From positions 1,760,417-1,824,416 of the forward strand of contig NZ_KV917369.1 of NCBI RefSeq assembly GCF_002019595.1: DNA of 64,000 nucleotides. Direction: 5' to 3'. Positions 18,566-26,751 of the stretch are shown one piece after another (position 1 is the stretch's first letter; every line of letters starts with the position of its first letter). The notes under the pieces are model-generated. The model worked only from the letters and a program-made list of their open reading frames with translations. It did not search any database and was not told the DNA's origin. Origin of the DNA: Priestia abyssalis. Its GTDB lineage: Bacteria; Bacillota; Bacilli; Bacillales; Bacillaceae_H. The translations under genes were made by a program, and so were the position numbers.

Positions 18566-18838
18566 GAGTAAGTGAAAGAACGATATAAAAAACTTCAAAA
18601 GATGGAAAAGGAATGGTAGGAGTGATCGATTTCGAGTTCAAAGAGGTTTTAGGGGAGGTGGTTCTCAAGATTGCCCATTCTTTGTTTTAAAACGAGAATG
18701 TCCTGTTCCGTCATTGCGAAACTAAAGTGTATTGCTTTTGGTTTGAACGGGCGAGTTTTAGATTGCTGTTTTAAATATGAATAACTAGGTTAAATGATTA
18801 TAGGTGCTGTAAGTAATGTAAAAGGGGAGACAATAAAA
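18566..18838. other. Intergenic region, no convincing gene
   Basis: Only very short frames occur here: 15 and 22 codons from GTG, and 28 codons from ATG 18698. None has a good ribosome site. No terminator is seen, so read-through from 18170 into the next genes is possible. Confidence 0.45.
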
Positions 18839-19138
18839 GTGAAATGTAAAATTAATCGCAATGCTGCAAAACAGTTAAAAAAGATGTTGAGCAGTGAAGA
18901 AGCAGAAGGAAAAATGATTCGTGTATTCGTGACAGGTCAGCATGGTGATCATGCTCACTATGATTTAAGGCTTGATATACCAACTGAGCATGATGAAATC
19001 GTGAAGACGGACAAAGACATTGATGTTCTATTGGATAAACGGGAAGACTTTTTAGATGGGGTCTGGATACAGTATTTTTATGTACCTCAAGAAGGTTTTG
19101 TCATCAACAATCCATCAAAAGGAAATCACCATCATTAA
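18839..19138 (+). CDS. HesB/IscA-fold protein lacking the cluster cysteines
   Basis: 99 residues with the beta-rich fold of A-type Fe-S carriers: NRNAAKQLKKML at the start, IRVFVTG and HYDLRLDIP in the middle, and GFVINNPSKG near the end. The three cysteines that bind the cluster in IscA/SufA are absent; the only Cys is at residue 2, with a C-terminal His cluster (NHHH) and an internal HGDHAHY. It may bind a metal in another way (inference). GTG 18839 follows GGGGAG by 9 nt. It is 23 bp from the following flavoenzyme, probably one operon. Confidence 0.65.
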   Translation: MKCKINRNAAKQLKKMLSSEEAEGKMIRVFVTGQHGDHAHYDLRLDIPTEHDEIVKTDKDIDVLLDKREDFLDGVWIQYFYVPQEGFVINNPSKGNHHH

Positions 19139-19161
19139 AAACATAGGGGAGGAATGTAAAC

Positions 19162-20304
19162 ATGATGAATCCAAAGTATGCACCGTTATTTGAGTCATTT
19201 ACCTTTTCAAAAGGAATCGAATTAAAAAACCGTATCGTAATGGCACCGATGACGAATTTCTCGTCCAATCAGGACGGTACCGTTTCAAATGAGGAAATTA
19301 AATACTATGTTCGCCGCTCAAAAGGAGTGGGTATGGTCATTACGGCTTGTACATATGTAACAGCCAATGGGAAAGGATTTCATGGTGAATTCGGCGGAGA
19401 CAGCGATGACATGATTCCAAGTTTGCGACGATTAGCGACAGCCATTAAAGAGCAGGGAGCAAAAGCCATCTTACAAATGTTCCACGGCGGACGTATGTGC
19501 CCGCCGGAATTGGTGCCAAACGGGGAGCTTGTCAGTGCGAGTGCGGTTCCTGCTGAACAAGGAGCACCACCATCTGCCAAAGGAGTCATACCAAGAGCCT
19601 TAAGCGGTTCCGAGATAGAGACTATTATTCGTGATTTTGGTGAAACGACTCGCCGAGCCATTGAAGCAGGCTTTGACGGGGTGGAGATTCACGGTGCCAA
19701 TGGCTATCTGATTCAACAATTCTTTTCACCTCATTCAAATCGCCGCGAAGATCAGTGGGGAGGAAGTCTGGAAAAACGTATGGCGTTTCCATTGGCGGTT
19801 GTGGATGAAGTGAAAAAAGCGGTCGCTGATCATGCGAAATCACCGTTTATCGTCGGCTATCGCTTTTCACCGGAGGAGCCTGAAACACCAGGAATCACAA
19901 TGGCGGATACATTAGCATTAGTCGAGGCGCTGGCAGATAAAAATCTTGATTATCTCCATGCTTCACTGATGGACTTCTGGTCCACGCCTAGACGGGGAGT
20001 GGACGATACACGACCGCGCATAGAGCTCATTCAAGAGCAAGCTGGCGACCGGGTTCCTGTAATTGGGGTAGGGTCCATCTATACAGCGGATGATGCGTTA
20101 AAAGCTCTGCAAAGCGGAGTTCCGTTGATTGCATTGGGACGTGAGCTCATTATCGACCCGGACTGGGTAGAGAAAGTGGAACAAGGCAAAGAGTCTGAAA
20201 TCGTAACAAAGTTAAATAAAGATCATCAACAGCAACTTGTTATTCCGGATCCGCTCTGGCAAGCGATCATTCATACACCGGGATGGTTTCCGGGTGTTGA
20301 ATAA
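19162..20304 (+). CDS. Old Yellow Enzyme-family NADH:flavin oxidoreductase
   Basis: 380 residues, FMN-dependent TIM-barrel ene-reductase. FMN and substrate landmarks: NRIVMAPMTN, ILQMFHGGR, the GVEIHGANGYLIQQFFSPHSNRR core (the H-x-x-N pair anchors the substrate carbonyl) and VIGVGSIYTADDA for the phosphate site. Such enzymes reduce electrophilic alkenes, quinones or nitro compounds; B. subtilis YqiG belongs to the group. It sits at the end of the putative Rrf2-regulated group, suggesting a role in an electrophile or redox response. Confidence 0.9.
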   Translation: MMNPKYAPLFESFTFSKGIELKNRIVMAPMTNFSSNQDGTVSNEEIKYYVRRSKGVGMVITACTYVTANGKGFHGEFGGDSDDMIPSLRRLATAIKEQGAKAILQMFHGGRMCPPELVPNGELVSASAVPAEQGAPPSAKGVIPRALSGSEIETIIRDFGETTRRAIEAGFDGVEIHGANGYLIQQFFSPHSNRREDQWGGSLEKRMAFPLAVVDEVKKAVADHAKSPFIVGYRFSPEEPETPGITMADTLALVEALADKNLDYLHASLMDFWSTPRRGVDDTRPRIELIQEQAGDRVPVIGVGSIYTADDALKALQSGVPLIALGRELIIDPDWVEKVEQGKESEIVTKLNKDHQQQLVIPDPLWQAIIHTPGWFPGVE

Positions 20305-20325
20305 CAATTATCCTGCATTAACGGT

Positions 20326-20357
20326 GTCCTTGCTCTTATAGAGCAGGGATTTTTTGG
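20326..20357 (+). terminator. Intrinsic terminator
   Basis: TCCTTGCTCT pairs with AGAGCAGGGA around TATA, followed by TTTTTT. Confidence 0.75.
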
Positions 20358-20591
20358 TGTGCTCTTAACCGGCTTAAAAAATATTTATCAGCCATGTTCT
20401 TTCTGTTGGACAAATCCCGCATGATAAATTAAGACAAGTTTTATTGATTCAAGGAATATATTAAAGAGCACGCAGTAATTAGTGACAGGACCCTTCAATC
20501 TTCAATACGATCATTCTTTATCGTTAAATTGAGATTTATGCGACAGTCTCATCTTATTTTATTTGGTGTTTGATGAGGGGGAGGAGGTTAT

Positions 20592-21209
20592 ATGTACAGT
20601 GAACGTCTTAAATACATAAATGATAGTAGATCAGCAGAAATGCCTTTTTATAAGAGAGTATTCTATATTTTGTGCGGGGCCCTGCTTGTAGCCATTTCCC
20701 TCGAACTGTTTTTGATAAAGAATCATGTGATCGATGGTGGTATTGTTGGAATGAGCATCGTTATTTCTCATATTACCAGGCTTGAAGTAGGATATGTACT
20801 TTTAATATTGAATACACCTTTTTTGCTTTTAGGATATCGGTATTTAGGGAGAAACTTTGTATTTTTAAGTCTATTTGCCATTTTGGCACTGGCAATGGGA
20901 ACATTTATACTAGAACCTATTCCAGCTTTAACGAAGAATCCAGTTGTAGTCGTGGTGCTTGGAGGGATTATTTTAGGAATGGGTGTTGGCATCATTATTC
21001 GCTGCGGTGGATCATTAGATGGAACAGAAATTGTTGCCATTTTATTAAATAAACGCAGCCGCTTTTCGATTGGGCAATATGTGATGTTCTTTAACATTTT
21101 TATTCTGGGGAGTGCGTTTTTCGTATTTGGTGTTTATGAAACGATGTATTCTTTGTCTACCTATCTCGTTGTGTATAATACGATGGATTTAATCATGAAA
21201 AATTCTTAA
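20592..21209 (+). CDS. YitT-family membrane protein without DUF2179
   Basis: 205 residues with about five or six hydrophobic helices. Family signatures include IDGGIVGMSI near the N-terminus and RCGGSLDGTEIVA, which recurs in YitT/YqfU proteins. Typical members are about 280 residues and end in a cytoplasmic DUF2179 domain; this protein stops at the last helix (YNTMDLIMKNS), so it is a natural short form or a truncation. Start after GAGGAGGTTAT. A strong terminator follows. Function of the family is unknown; transport is presumed. Confidence 0.8.
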   Translation: MYSERLKYINDSRSAEMPFYKRVFYILCGALLVAISLELFLIKNHVIDGGIVGMSIVISHITRLEVGYVLLILNTPFLLLGYRYLGRNFVFLSLFAILALAMGTFILEPIPALTKNPVVVVVLGGIILGMGVGIIIRCGGSLDGTEIVAILLNKRSRFSIGQYVMFFNIFILGSAFFVFGVYETMYSLSTYLVVYNTMDLIMKNS

Positions 21210-21245
21210 GCTTTAAAAAAGATTGATATTCATTTCGCGTTATTC

Positions 21246-21301
21246 AGACAAACCATCTTATTTCGGCGGAAGCAATGGAAGAAGATGGTTTGTCTTTTTC
21301 T
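21246..21301 (+). terminator. Intrinsic terminator
   Basis: A 14-bp perfect stem (21246-21259 with 21282-21295) with TTTTTC. It separates the YitT gene from amt. Confidence 0.85.
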
Positions 21302-21377
21302 GCTGCTCTAATGGGTCGTAAAGCCCCTTTTAGTAAAGGTTTTTATAGACCTTATCTCCCCTTTTCAGTTGTAAGTA

Positions 21378-21394
21378 TGTAAGAACTTCTTACA
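21378..21394 (+). promoter_or_regulatory. TnrA/GlnR box, amt distal
   Basis: TGTAAGAACTTCTTACA matches TGTNANAWWWTMTNACA at 16 of 17 positions and is a perfect dyad. It lies upstream of a plausible amt promoter (TTGAAT 21424, TAAAAT 21446). Confidence 0.72.
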
Positions 21395-21468
21395 CACATT
21401 TATCAGAAATTTTAAAAAATGTATTGAATTTTGAAAAACATACGCTAAAATAAAGAGTAACAACAACG

Positions 21469-21485
21469 TGTTATATTTCCTAACA
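21469..21485 (+). promoter_or_regulatory. TnrA/GlnR box, amt proximal
   Basis: TGTTATATTTCCTAACA matches the TnrA/GlnR consensus at 16 of 17 positions. It lies 91 bp from the distal box and only 44 bp before the amt start, an unusual place for activation. Confidence 0.65.
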
Positions 21486-21529
21486 CTATAATGTTAGGAA
21501 GTGAGACAGGTGAATCTAAAGGGGGAAAG

Positions 21530-22801
21530 ATGATGGATCCGATTTATTTAATGAATAGTCTGTGGGTCATGTTAGCGGCAATTTTAGTTATCTTTATGTT
21601 AGGTGGATTTATCTTACTTGAAGCCGGTTCAACTCGAATGAAAAACGCGGGTCACATTGCCGGTAAAACTATTTTTACATTCGGTTTAGCGTCGTTGGTA
21701 TTCTGGGCAGTCGGGTTTGGATTTATCTTCGGTGATAATGCAAACTTCTTGGTTGGGCTTTCACATTTCTTTTATTCAGGATACGAACTTGAAGGCATGA
21801 GCCTTTCATCATCTGTATTTTTTGTCTTCCAGCTTGCATTTGCAGGAATCGCAATCACGATCGCTCTTGGCGGTTTTGCAGAACGTGCTAAATTATCGGT
21901 CTACCTGGTCTTTACCATTTTATTCTCTGCATTGGTTTATCCGGTTGTTGCTCACTGGATTTGGGGCGGCGGCTGGTTAGCTGAACATGGTAAGCAAGAC
22001 TTTGCAGGTTCGACGGTTGTTCATTTAACAGGTGCGATGGCTGCGTTAGCGGCTACCATCTTGCTTAAACCTCGTATTGGAAAGTATAACAAAGATGGTT
22101 CGGCAAATAATATTTACGGTCATAACCAAGTCTATACGGCATTGGGAGTTCTAATTTTATGGGTTGGCTGGTTTGGATTTAATGCCGGCAGTACGGTATC
22201 TGTCGATAATGGGTTTTTCGGATTTGTCGCTTTGAATACAAATCTCGCTGCCGGAGCCGGTGCGGTAGCTGCACTTATTATTTCTTGGATGGTATTAGGT
22301 AAATCGGATGTTCCGACGATGTTAAATGGAGCGTTAGCTGGTCTTGTTGCCATCACGGCATCTTGCGCATTCGTTGATACATGGGCAGCTATTGTCATCG
22401 GGTTTGTTGCTGGTATTCTCGTATTCTATAGTGTTAGATTTTTTGAGAAACGAAAAATTGATGACCCAATCTTCGCTCTATCCGTTCACGGAGCCGCAGG
22501 TATTTGGGGAACGCTATCAACTGGCTTCTTTGCAACACCGGAACTTGCAACGGTTGGTTTGCCGGGGTTATTCTACGGAGGAGGATTCACACAGCTGGGA
22601 GTACAATTTATGGGAGTGGCCGTTTCTGGTGCGTATGCATTCATCGTGTCATTCATCATCTTAGCTGTAGCGAAAAAAGTTATGAACGGACTTCGTGTAA
22701 CAGAAGAGGAAGAAATCATGGGATTGGATATAAGTGAACACGGCAGTTATGGATATCCAGAAGCATTTGTAGCAAAAGAAGATAATAAGCTTAGTTCATA
22801 A
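21530..22801 (+). CDS. amt: Ammonium transporter
   Basis: Amt/MEP/Rh-family channel for ammonium uptake, the counterpart of B. subtilis AmtB (NrgA). About 423 residues with eleven membrane segments. Landmarks are GFILLEAGSTRMKNAGH, the twin-His pore residues in VVHLTGAMAALAA and LSVHGAAGIWG, and NAGSTV. ATG 21530 or 21533 follows AAAGGGGGAA; an ATG 39 bases upstream has no such site. There is no glnK directly downstream, which is unusual. Two TnrA/GlnR boxes flank the promoter region. Confidence 0.95.
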   Translation: MMDPIYLMNSLWVMLAAILVIFMLGGFILLEAGSTRMKNAGHIAGKTIFTFGLASLVFWAVGFGFIFGDNANFLVGLSHFFYSGYELEGMSLSSSVFFVFQLAFAGIAITIALGGFAERAKLSVYLVFTILFSALVYPVVAHWIWGGGWLAEHGKQDFAGSTVVHLTGAMAALAATILLKPRIGKYNKDGSANNIYGHNQVYTALGVLILWVGWFGFNAGSTVSVDNGFFGFVALNTNLAAGAGAVAALIISWMVLGKSDVPTMLNGALAGLVAITASCAFVDTWAAIVIGFVAGILVFYSVRFFEKRKIDDPIFALSVHGAAGIWGTLSTGFFATPELATVGLPGLFYGGGFTQLGVQFMGVAVSGAYAFIVSFIILAVAKKVMNGLRVTEEEEIMGLDISEHGSYGYPEAFVAKEDNKLSS

Positions 22802-22836
22802 GCGGAGGCCTCTGAAAGGAGGCTTTTGCTTTTTTG
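22802..22836 (+). terminator. Probable terminator of amt
   Basis: GGAGGCCTC pairs with GGAGGCTTT-type sequence around TGAAA, followed by GCTTTTTTG. The stem is imperfect. Confidence 0.6.
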
Positions 22837-22838
22837 GA

Positions 22839-22962
22839 GATGTCCAGCTCCAGCGCCTAGCTCGTTGTGGAAAAGATGATTGCCCTCATAAGGCAAAAAG
22901 CGCCTTATGGATCAATCCCTATTTCCTTCACGAGCTGATCAAGGCGCTTGCGCTTTTCTTAA
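22839..22962. repeat. Bacillus-type interspersed palindromic repeat
   Basis: Begins GATGTCCAGCTCCAGCGCC and ends AAGGCGCTTGCGCTTTTC, ends that I recall from many Bacillus intergenic repeats. Three nested stems are visible: AGCGCCT with AGGCGCT (22852/22942), AGCTCGT...GGAAA with TTTCC...ACGAGCT (22860/22922) and CATAAGGC with GCCTTATG (22887/22902). It ends a few bases before the next gene's ribosome site. Confidence 0.75.
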
Positions 22963-22979
22963 GTAAAGGAAGTGTTGAT

Positions 22980-23957
22980 ATGTGTAATGATTGCTCATCT
23001 TACGAATCTATTAAAAGGTGGAAGGATGAACATATTTCTCGGTATCAATCAAATACGTATTTGTTGAATCAATTTCATGACACGGTCATGCAGAAAGTTT
23101 TCGATTTATCTATTAGTAGACTGAAGAAGGGGGACCCTCCTGGAAAGTATTCCTGGTTTATCACGGGAAGCGGGGGAAGATTTGAACAAGGGCTTATTAG
23201 TGATCAAGACCATGGAATTGTTTTCGAGGGAGCGGATCATGAGACGAGAGCATACTTCCGAGCAATGGGGGAAGAGCTTTCTTATGGGTTGAACATCGTC
23301 GGCTATCCGTATTGCGAAGGAAATGTGATGAGTTCCAACCCCCTTTGGTGTCAGTCGCTGGAGGGGTGGGAACATCAGCTTTTGAAATGGATGAAAGAAG
23401 AAAGTTGGGAATCGATCCGTTATTTGCAAATTTTTTACGATGCCAGGAGCGTAAAGGGGGAGGAGCAAATGGTGTCTCGGCTCAAATCCTTTATTCATGA
23501 TTTCCAGAAGGGACAACCGGCATTGTTGAAACGTTTTATGGAAAATGTCATGCACTTGAAAAAGGCGATCGGTCCTTTGGGTCAAATTCTTGTAGAGGAC
23601 AAAGGAATGCATGAGGGGTCGATCGATTTAAAACATGCTGCTTTTCTTCCATATGTAAATGCTATTCGGCTTCTTGCCATTAAAGAAGGTATTGTGGAGA
23701 CATCGACCCTTGATCGTATGGATCGTTTAATGGTAAAAGGGTACGAAATGGAGTTAATGAACTATAAAACAAACTTCCTGATGTTGTTAGACTATCGGGT
23801 TTCGTTGTTTAGTCAGATAAAAACATATGATGATACACACTACTTAAATATCAAAAATTTAAGCAAGGTTGAAAAGAGAGAGATTAAGCAAATTTTGAAA
23901 GATGGAAAAAAGCTTCATCAATATGTTCAAGGAATGATTGAAAAGGGTGTTAGCTAA
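22980..23957 (+). CDS. DUF294 putative nucleotidyltransferase
   Basis: 325 residues. The GlnD-like nucleotidyltransferase core is TGSGGRFEQGLISDQDHGIV (GS...D-x-D), and residues about 190-320 form the C-terminal helical DUF294_C domain. It normally occurs with CBS or cNMP-binding domains in longer proteins; here it stands alone. The gene ends in TAATG, overlapping the start of the exonuclease by one base, so the two are translationally coupled. Its place between amt and tnrA suggests a role in nitrogen signalling, such as protein nucleotidylylation, but that is inference. Start after AAAGGAAGTG. Confidence 0.8.
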   Translation: MCNDCSSYESIKRWKDEHISRYQSNTYLLNQFHDTVMQKVFDLSISRLKKGDPPGKYSWFITGSGGRFEQGLISDQDHGIVFEGADHETRAYFRAMGEELSYGLNIVGYPYCEGNVMSSNPLWCQSLEGWEHQLLKWMKEESWESIRYLQIFYDARSVKGEEQMVSRLKSFIHDFQKGQPALLKRFMENVMHLKKAIGPLGQILVEDKGMHEGSIDLKHAAFLPYVNAIRLLAIKEGIVETSTLDRMDRLMVKGYEMELMNYKTNFLMLLDYRVSLFSQIKTYDDTHYLNIKNLSKVEKREIKQILKDGKKLHQYVQGMIEKGVS

Positions 23958-24685
23958 TGGCCTTTGAACCGCTTATCCAATTTATGAGAGGACTTTCAGG
24001 GAAGGTTAATTCGGGTGTGTTTGGTGGAGTGACAGGACAAAACATGCAGCAAATGGCTTTTTTGCGTCAAATGCAAAAAGAAATAAATGGGGAAGACGTG
24101 ATGGGAATTCCGCTCCACAAGTTGAATGTCGTCGTTTTTGATATCGAAACGACCGGATTTTTTCCTGATCAGGGAGATGAGATCATTTCGATCGGGGCCA
24201 TTAAGGTTTGTGGAGGAGAAGTTCTAGAGAATGAAACTTTTTACTCCCTTGTTCGGTTTGAACATACGCTTTCTCCTGAGATAGAGGAATTAACAGGAAT
24301 CTCAAACCTTGAATTGAAAGATGCCCCGCCGCTTTCTGAAGTGCTGGTTCGCTTCTTTGATTATACGAGAGGGTTTACCCTCGTTGCCCACCATGCGAAT
24401 CATGAAAAAGGATTTTTGCAGCACGCAAGCTGGAAGCTTTTCCGTACTTCGTTTAAGCCTCGAATCGTCGACACTTCATTTCTCTATCGAATTGCTGAAC
24501 CTGATGTAAAGTTTGTGAGATTAGAAGATTTTTGTGAACATAATGCAATCCCTATAAAAAATCGGCATCATGCGTTGGGAGATGCTGTTTTAACCGCAAA
24601 GCTATGGTGTCTTTATATAAACAAAGTTCAAGAATTAGGATGTAGAACATTGAGTGATATATACGAAAGGCTGGCGAAGCTTTAG
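23957..24685 (+). CDS. DnaQ-like DEDDh 3'-5' exonuclease
   Basis: 242 residues. The exonuclease core covers about 53-230: FDIETTGFFPDQGDEIISIG (ExoI), LVAHHANHEKGFL (ExoII) and HHALGDAVLTAKL (ExoIII, with the DEDDh His). The N-terminal ~50 residues (FMRGLSGKVNSGVFGG, NMQQMAFLRQMQKE) are an extra helical segment. Coupled to the DUF294 gene by one-base overlap; this pairing also occurs in fused or adjacent form in other bacteria, with unknown purpose. Confidence 0.85.
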   Translation: MAFEPLIQFMRGLSGKVNSGVFGGVTGQNMQQMAFLRQMQKEINGEDVMGIPLHKLNVVVFDIETTGFFPDQGDEIISIGAIKVCGGEVLENETFYSLVRFEHTLSPEIEELTGISNLELKDAPPLSEVLVRFFDYTRGFTLVAHHANHEKGFLQHASWKLFRTSFKPRIVDTSFLYRIAEPDVKFVRLEDFCEHNAIPIKNRHHALGDAVLTAKLWCLYINKVQELGCRTLSDIYERLAKL

Positions 24686-24718
24686 GTCGTTAAAAATTTT
24701 GTGCAGAGGTGAGAAGTT

Positions 24719-25075
24719 GTGTTGGAGAATAAGTCTTCCTATCTTGATAAGAAAGTTATGACAATGGGAATTGTAAAAGAATTGACAGGTTTATCAGAGA
24801 GGCAAGTTAGATATTATGAAGAGAGAAAGCTCATTTTTCCCGAACGTACATCTTCAGGTATTCGTAAGTACTCTTTTTCTGATATTGAACGACTGATGGA
24901 CATTGCTGAAAAAATAGAAGATGGCGTTCAGACACATGATATTCGCAGAGAATTCGTAAAACGCGAAAAACAAGTAGAAGAAGCTAAGTCAAAGAAAAAA
25001 ATGATTCAAGGGCAATTGAATGCTCACTTTCATCGTAATGATTTATCCCGTTCTAACGGGCGGCTTCCTTACTGA
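24719..25075 (+). CDS. tnrA: Nitrogen-limitation regulator TnrA
   Basis: MerR-family global regulator active when nitrogen is limiting; feedback-inhibited glutamine synthetase binds and inactivates it. 118 residues. The HTH and wing are [23 protein letters not shown] and the [14 protein letters not shown] segment, nearly identical to B. subtilis TnrA. The C-terminal [15 protein letters not shown] is the glutamine-synthetase-binding tail that distinguishes TnrA from GlnR; about eight extra residues follow it. GTG start after AGAGGTGAGAAG. In this genome it lies beside its predicted targets nasA, nasBC, nasDE and amt. Confidence 0.92.
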   Translation: MLENKSSYLDKKVMTMGIVKELTGLSERQVRYYEERKLIFPERTSSGIRKYSFSDIERLMDIAEKIEDGVQTHDIRREFVKREKQVEEAKSKKKMIQGQLNAHFHRNDLSRSNGRLPY

Positions 25076-25113
25076 TGAGAAGGTTCGCTTTATGCTCCCT
25101 GAAATTTGAAATG

Positions 25114-25162
25114 CGGACTATCATCTTCACTATTTAATTAGAGAAGATGATAGTCCGTTTTT
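25114..25162. terminator. Terminator between tnrA and nasA
   Basis: CGGACTATCATCTTC (25114-25128) pairs perfectly with 25143-25157, followed by TTTTT. The genes converge here. Confidence 0.85.
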
Positions 25163-25181
25163 GCGGATGGATCCAGGTTCC

Positions 25182-26393
25182 CTACATTTTAATAGAAGCT
25201 TCAGCTTCTTTGGATGACCAAGCTTTCTTCCATGAAATTTGTGCAATCATCAGTACTAATAGTGCTGCTATTCCAATTCCTGCATAAACCATAAAGCCGG
25301 TAGCGTAGGTTCCTGTCGTCTGTTTAAGTGTTCCAAGAATATTTGGTACAAAAAATCCGCCGACTCCACCGGCTGCACCGACAATTCCGGTGATCATTCC
25401 GATTTCTTGTTGGAATCGCTGTGGAACTAGTTGAAAGACCGCTCCATTTCCCATGCCAAGGCAAAGCATTCCTAAAAATAATAAAGTGGTTACGACAGGT
25501 AGCGATGGAAGTTGGCTTACGCCGAGCATGGTGAGGGCTACCCCGATAAACAAAAAGGTGAGAAGGCGAACGCCGCCGAATTTATCAGCAAGGAATCCGC
25601 CGACTGGACGGAAAAAGCTTCCTGCCGCCACGCATAGTGTAACAAAATCACCTGCTCTTACTTTTGATAAATCGTATTGGTCCACAAAAAAGATACTTAG
25701 AAAGCTGGCTAAACCGACAAAACCACCGAAAGTGACACTGTAAAGCAGACAGAAATACCATGTATCTTTTAGTTTAAAGATATTGAAATAGTCTCTAATT
25801 GGTTTGGCTGGAGGCTGGGAAGGGGCATCCTTCGCCATAAAGATATAAAGGGCGAAAACAATTAATAGAGGAATAAGAGCTAGTCCCATCACATTATGCC
25901 AGCCAATATTCTCTGCAAGGCGCGGTCCGAATAATGTCGCGAATAATGTTCCGCTGTTCCCTGCACCCGCAATTCCCATCGCTAATCCTTGCAAATGCGG
26001 CGGATACCAGCGGCTTGCCATCGGTATGGCAGCGGCAAAGCTTGCCCCTGCTACCCCGAGAAGAATACCGATGAAGTAAAGTTCGGTTAATGTCTGTCCG
26101 GATAACCAACCCCATACGAGAGGGATTATTGTTACGCTCATTCCGCCGATGGCTGTTTTGCGAGGCCCTATTCGGTCGGTTAAGACGCCGAGGATGAGAC
26201 GGAAGAATGAACCGCTCAGAATTGGAATGGCCACAATGAACCCTTTTTGGGCGGGTGAAAGGCCGAAATCTTTTGTAATATACACCCCGAGTGCTCCTAG
26301 TAAGACCCAAATCATGAAACTAACATCAAAATATAGAAATGAGGCAAACAATGACGGTGCATGACCGCTTTTTTTAAGATCTGCTAACTTCAT
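25182..26393 (-). CDS. nasA: Nitrate transporter NasA
   Basis: MFS nitrate/nitrite porter with about twelve membrane helices, 403 residues. The protein is very close to B. subtilis NasA along its length, from LADLKKSGH and [20 protein letters not shown] at the start. The nitrate-signature glycine-rich segments are [19 protein letters not shown] and [24 protein letters not shown] is the MFS loop. It diverges from nasB with a shared TnrA box. A 29-residue peptide gene lies between this gene and its promoter. Confidence 0.94.
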   Translation of the reverse strand: MKLADLKKSGHAPSLFASFLYFDVSFMIWVLLGALGVYITKDFGLSPAQKGFIVAIPILSGSFFRLILGVLTDRIGPRKTAIGGMSVTIIPLVWGWLSGQTLTELYFIGILLGVAGASFAAAIPMASRWYPPHLQGLAMGIAGAGNSGTLFATLFGPRLAENIGWHNVMGLALIPLLIVFALYIFMAKDAPSQPPAKPIRDYFNIFKLKDTWYFCLLYSVTFGGFVGLASFLSIFFVDQYDLSKVRAGDFVTLCVAAGSFFRPVGGFLADKFGGVRLLTFLFIGVALTMLGVSQLPSLPVVTTLLFLGMLCLGMGNGAVFQLVPQRFQQEIGMITGIVGAAGGVGGFFVPNILGTLKQTTGTYATGFMVYAGIGIAALLVLMIAQISWKKAWSSKEAEASIKM

Positions 26394-26470
26394 AACATTT
26401 ATCTCCTTTTAATAAATAAATTTTTGCTTGTGAGTAAGTGCACTGGTAAACAATCGTATTTTTTCTTTTA

Positions 26471-26560
26471 TTACCAGCCGATAGTTTGGTTTTTCGAAAA
26501 GACGACTTTACCCACTAATACTAAAAATGAAAATAGACTGATCGTTTTTTTCATCATCAT
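26471..26560 (-). CDS. 29-residue hydrophobic leader peptide upstream of nasA
   Basis: A very good ribosome site (GGGAGGG) precedes ATGATGATG. The product begins MMMKKTISLF, has one hydrophobic stretch (SFLVLVGKVVF) and ends KNQTIGW before TAA. It is a single-pass membrane micro-protein candidate in the nasA transcript, 77 bp before the nasA ATG. It could be a transporter partner or a translated leader. The match of signal, sense and spacing makes it more than a chance frame. Confidence 0.6.
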   Translation of the reverse strand: MMMKKTISLFSFLVLVGKVVFSKNQTIGW

Positions 26561-26638
26561 ACCCTCCCTGGTTGCGAGTTTTTTGTTTTCTTTCTTGGTT
26601 TAAGGATAGTCTTTTGTTTTTTGTTTTGTCACAAATGA

Positions 26639-26655
26639 TGTAAGGAAACATAACA
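26639..26655. promoter_or_regulatory. TnrA box shared by nasA and nasB
   Basis: TGTAAGGAAACATAACA matches the TnrA consensus at 15 of 17 positions, between the divergent nasA leader and nasB. In B. subtilis a single TnrA site likewise serves both directions. Confidence 0.75.
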
Positions 26656-26751
26656 TGATTAATTTTTTAAAGTGAATTTTATGGAATAATGAATTGTATA
26701 AACGGTATTGGTATTGGCTGTTATTTTTCACAATCGGCTGGAGGTTTTAAA

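Noticed and set aside
18698-18784. 28-codon frame in the gap after the IDEAL gene
   Set aside because: No ribosome site and no supporting context.
25894-26310. Long minus-strand frame inside nasA
   Set aside because: An out-of-frame shadow of the transporter; Arg-rich nonsense composition.
26620-26635. TTTGTCACAAA as an FNR or NsrR site upstream of nasB
   Set aside because: Spacing does not fit the FNR box (TGTGA-N6-TCACA), and it is AT-rich and short.
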